A stretch of 7,542 bases of DNA from Flavobacteriaceae bacterium (lineage in GTDB: Bacteria; Bacteroidota; Bacteroidia; Flavobacteriales; Flavobacteriaceae). The notes beneath the pieces are model-generated. The model ran no database searches. It had not been told where the DNA came from and was given only the letters and a program-made list of their open reading frames with translations. The translations under genes and the position numbers were made by a program. Below, piece by piece: positions 5,388 through 7,542 of the stretch (position 1 is the stretch's first letter; each line of letters opens with the position of its first letter). The stretch is from the NCBI GenBank assembly GCA_002728075.1, contig PBVB01000066.1:1-7542 (forward strand). The letters are read 5' to 3'.

Positions 5388-6713
5388 ATGAATTGGGAGA
5401 GATTACTTTCATTAAAAAGATTCGGTGATAAGCAAAAAAGAATTAGAAATCAACAAAATGAAATACGTTTAGGATTTGAAGTTGATTACGATAGAATCGT
5501 TTTTTCTTCTCCATTTAGGTCTTTGCAAGATAAAACGCAAGTAATACCATTTTCTAAAACAGATTTCGTTCATACTCGTCTTACCCATAGTTTGGAAGTA
5601 TCGGTAGTAGGAAGAAGTCTGGGCAGAATGGCAGGGGTTGAAATTTTAAAAGTAAATCCTGATTTACAAAAAGAACATGGTTATCAAGCTAACGATTTTG
5701 GGGCAATTATTGCAGCTGCTTCACTCGCTCACGATATTGGAAACCCCCCCTTCGGGCATAGTGGAGAAAAGGCGATTGGCCAATTTTTCAAAACTGGAAA
5801 AGGAAAAGAATTTGAATCCATGTTAACTAAGGTTCAGTACCAAGATCTTTGTCTATTTGAGGGGAATGCAAATGGTTTAAAAATTTTAACCGAATCTATA
5901 AATGGAAATGAAGGTGGACTTAGACTAACCTACGCATCTTTAGGATCATATATAAAATATCCCAGGTTTTCATATCCAAATGCAAATTCGAATCATGTTG
6001 CGAGCAAAAAATTTGGCGTTTTCAAATCCGAAGAGGTAATTTTTGAAGATATAATAGATGACCTAGGACTAAAAATTAGCGGAGAAATTGTACGCCACCC
6101 TCTTGCTTATTTGGTTGAAGCAGCAGATGATATTTGTTATACGATAATTGATTTTGAGGATGGAATTAATTTGGGATGGATATCCGAAGACTATGCTCTT
6201 GAATATTTTATAAAACTTGTTAAGGACAACATAGATACTAAAAAGTACAATTCGCTAATGCACACTTCTCAGCGAATAGCTTATTTAAGGTCACTTGCAA
6301 TAAATAACCTAATTGTAGATTCAGTAGATCAATTTTTAAAAAATTATCAAAATATTATGACCGGGCAATATCCGCACGCCCTACTTGATAAGAGTAAATA
6401 CAAGGCTCAGATGGAAGACATTATTTCAATAAGTAAAGAGAAGGTCTATCGATCTGAAAATGTATTAAAAAAAGAGATAATTGGGTACAAAATAATCAAC
6501 TCTCTTCTAAAAAATATTACCACAGCTGCATTAAATAAATTTCAAAACAAAGAGACTTCTTACGATAAACTCGTTTTGAGGCTTATTCCAAAAAATTATC
6601 CAATTGTAGATGAAAAAAGTGTTTACAAAACATTTCTAAACAGTGCCTGTTTTGTTGCTAGTTTGTCAGACAGCAAGGCCATGCAGTTGGAAAAATCTTT
6701 TTTTACTCTTTAA
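5388..6713 (+). CDS. dgt: Deoxyguanosinetriphosphate triphosphohydrolase-like protein (dGTPase)
   Basis: Cytoplasmic HD-domain enzyme of 441 residues, hydrolysing dGTP (or dNTPs) to the nucleoside and triphosphate. The N-terminus shows the family's RIVFSSPFRSLQDKTQV block (36-52). The HD metal ligands are visible as H67 (RLTHSLEVS), H115-D116 (LAHDIGNPPFGHSGE) and an Asp of AADD at 247-248. H124 and E127 sit at the positions equivalent to the catalytic His and Glu of E. coli Dgt, offset by two. It is shorter than the ~505-residue E. coli enzyme, as is usual in Bacteroidota homologues. The start at 5388 is the only ATG before residue 81 and retains the whole conserved N-terminus. Two bases separate its stop from the next gene, so the two are very probably co-transcribed. 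Whether it prefers dGTP or needs dNTP activation cannot be told from sequence. Confidence 0.93.
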   Translation: MNWERLLSLKRFGDKQKRIRNQQNEIRLGFEVDYDRIVFSSPFRSLQDKTQVIPFSKTDFVHTRLTHSLEVSVVGRSLGRMAGVEILKVNPDLQKEHGYQANDFGAIIAAASLAHDIGNPPFGHSGEKAIGQFFKTGKGKEFESMLTKVQYQDLCLFEGNANGLKILTESINGNEGGLRLTYASLGSYIKYPRFSYPNANSNHVASKKFGVFKSEEVIFEDIIDDLGLKISGEIVRHPLAYLVEAADDICYTIIDFEDGINLGWISEDYALEYFIKLVKDNIDTKKYNSLMHTSQRIAYLRSLAINNLIVDSVDQFLKNYQNIMTGQYPHALLDKSKYKAQMEDIISISKEKVYRSENVLKKEIIGYKIINSLLKNITTAALNKFQNKETSYDKLVLRLIPKNYPIVDEKSVYKTFLNSACFVASLSDSKAMQLEKSFFTL

Positions 6714-6715
6714 TT

Positions 6716-7542
6716 ATGCAAATTACAAGGTGGCTCGTTTTCATAATTTTTGTAGGATCATTTCAGTGGTATGCATTTCAGGCCTTTAGAACAATTTCTA
6801 ACCTTAAGATTTACTCACTTATTTATTGGATTTTATCAAGTTTGATCATAATTAATTTTGTTTATCAAACTATAAGTTTAGATCGCGCGGTAGGATTTAA
6901 TTACAATTTTAGTATTTCATTAGGCTACTTTTTAGCCCTTTTACTTTTTGATTTAATTGTTATTATTTTTCTCTTCGCCGAGGATATCTTTAGAGTTGTA
7001 AATTATCTAGCATTAAATATTTTTGCTAATGAAAAAACAACAATAGTTGCTGAAAGAAGAAAGTTTTTATCTACACTAGCAATAGGAGTTGCCTCAATAC
7101 CGTTTGCCTCGCTTATAATTGGGATGTATAAGGGGAAGTACAACTTCAAAGTTCTAAATTATGTTCTTGATTTTAAAGATTTACCAGCGTCATTTGATGG
7201 ATACAAAATCACTCAGATATCAGATCTACATTGTGGGAGTTTAGATAATGAGAAAGAAATTTCCTATTGTATGAAACTTATAAATAATCAGAAGTCTGAT
7301 ATTATTGTCTTCACAGGGGATATGGTAAATAATACGGCAAATGAGCTTGATCGGTGGAAGAGTATAATTTCAACATTAGAAGCTAAAGACGGAAAATTTT
7401 CAATTTTAGGGAACCATGATTATGGAGATTACGTTAGATGGGGGTCAAGTGAAGAAAAACTTGAAAATTTCAATAATCTTCTTAAAGCTCAAAAGGAGAT
7501 GGGATTTAACTTATTATTGAATGAAAATTATTTTTTACAAAA
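6716..7542 (+). CDS. Membrane-anchored metallophosphoesterase (YkuE/YaeI-like), C-terminally truncated by the window
   Basis: 275 residues are present; the gene runs off the right edge. Three hydrophobic spans (about residues 5-24, 32-50 and 66-88) are followed by ERRKFLSTLAIG (113-124) leading a fourth (118-138), then a calcineurin-like phosphoesterase domain. Metal-binding motifs are visible in order: D-x-H in ISDLHCGS (D170, H172), GDMVN (D202, N205), and GNHD (232-235). The distal His motifs lie beyond the edge. Positive charges cluster in loops 1 and 3, which suggests the catalytic domain faces the periplasm, as does the twin-arginine-like ERRKFL motif. In B. subtilis the relative YkuE is a Tat-exported phosphoesterase of the cell envelope; the substrate here is unknown. 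The ATG at 6716 follows the dgt stop by two bases, implying one operon. Confidence 0.88.
   Translation, partial: MQITRWLVFIIFVGSFQWYAFQAFRTISNLKIYSLIYWILSSLIIINFVYQTISLDRAVGFNYNFSISLGYFLALLLFDLIVIIFLFAEDIFRVVNYLALNIFANEKTTIVAERRKFLSTLAIGVASIPFASLIIGMYKGKYNFKVLNYVLDFKDLPASFDGYKITQISDLHCGSLDNEKEISYCMKLINNQKSDIIVFTGDMVNNTANELDRWKSIISTLEAKDGKFSILGNHDYGDYVRWGSSEEKLENFNNLLKAQKEMGFNLLLNENYFLQ

Overview
This AT-rich window looks like part of a Bacteroidota genome, most likely a marine-type member of the Flavobacteriaceae. The pointers are a TonB-dependent receptor with an N-terminal carboxypeptidase-regulatory-like domain, a MORN_2-type secreted protein ending its signal in 'SQ', a large beta-helix lipoprotein, no Shine-Dalgarno-like sequences before the starts, and several matches to the Bacteroidota -7 promoter element TAnnTTTG. 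I see no tRNA, rRNA, CRISPR array, insertion sequence or phage gene. The placement is by recognition only; no search was run.

Layout. The 5' end of a porin gene of the phosphate-selective OprO/OprP type runs leftwards off the window (about 1-186, probably reaching to about 270). A short intergenic region with a tandem-repeat operator candidate (350-379) separates it from a divergent small gene for a secreted MORN-repeat protein (405-761, +). Convergent to that gene is a two-gene minus-strand unit, read from right to left: a surface or outer-membrane lipoprotein with a right-handed beta-helix (5199-3700), then a TonB-dependent receptor (3621-805). A strong GC-containing hairpin followed by a U run sits between these two genes (3658-3632). 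A second intergenic region (5200-5387) carries the lipoprotein promoter, two more copies of the tandem-repeat motif, and the promoter of a rightward pair: dGTP triphosphohydrolase (5388-6713) and a membrane-anchored metallophosphoesterase (6716 to the window end, partial).

How it may fit together. The most interesting signal is regulatory. A motif close to nTTAACAT, repeated with an 11-bp period, occurs before the porin/MORN pair (three copies, 350-379, plus a partial second site at 258-276) and twice before the lipoprotein-receptor unit (5254-5272 and 5307-5325). The 11-bp direct-repeat geometry, and even the TTAA core, resemble binding sites of PhoB/SphR-type response regulators. One of the four putative target genes is itself a phosphate-type porin. 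I therefore infer that porin, MORN protein, lipoprotein and TonB receptor form a phosphate-starvation outer-membrane acquisition module, in which the lipoprotein and receptor would handle a phosphorus-containing substrate. This is a hypothesis: the gene families are read from sequence, and the regulator and substrate are not in the window. The dgt-metallophosphoesterase pair looks like a separate nucleotide/phosphoester operon that merely shares the intergenic region.
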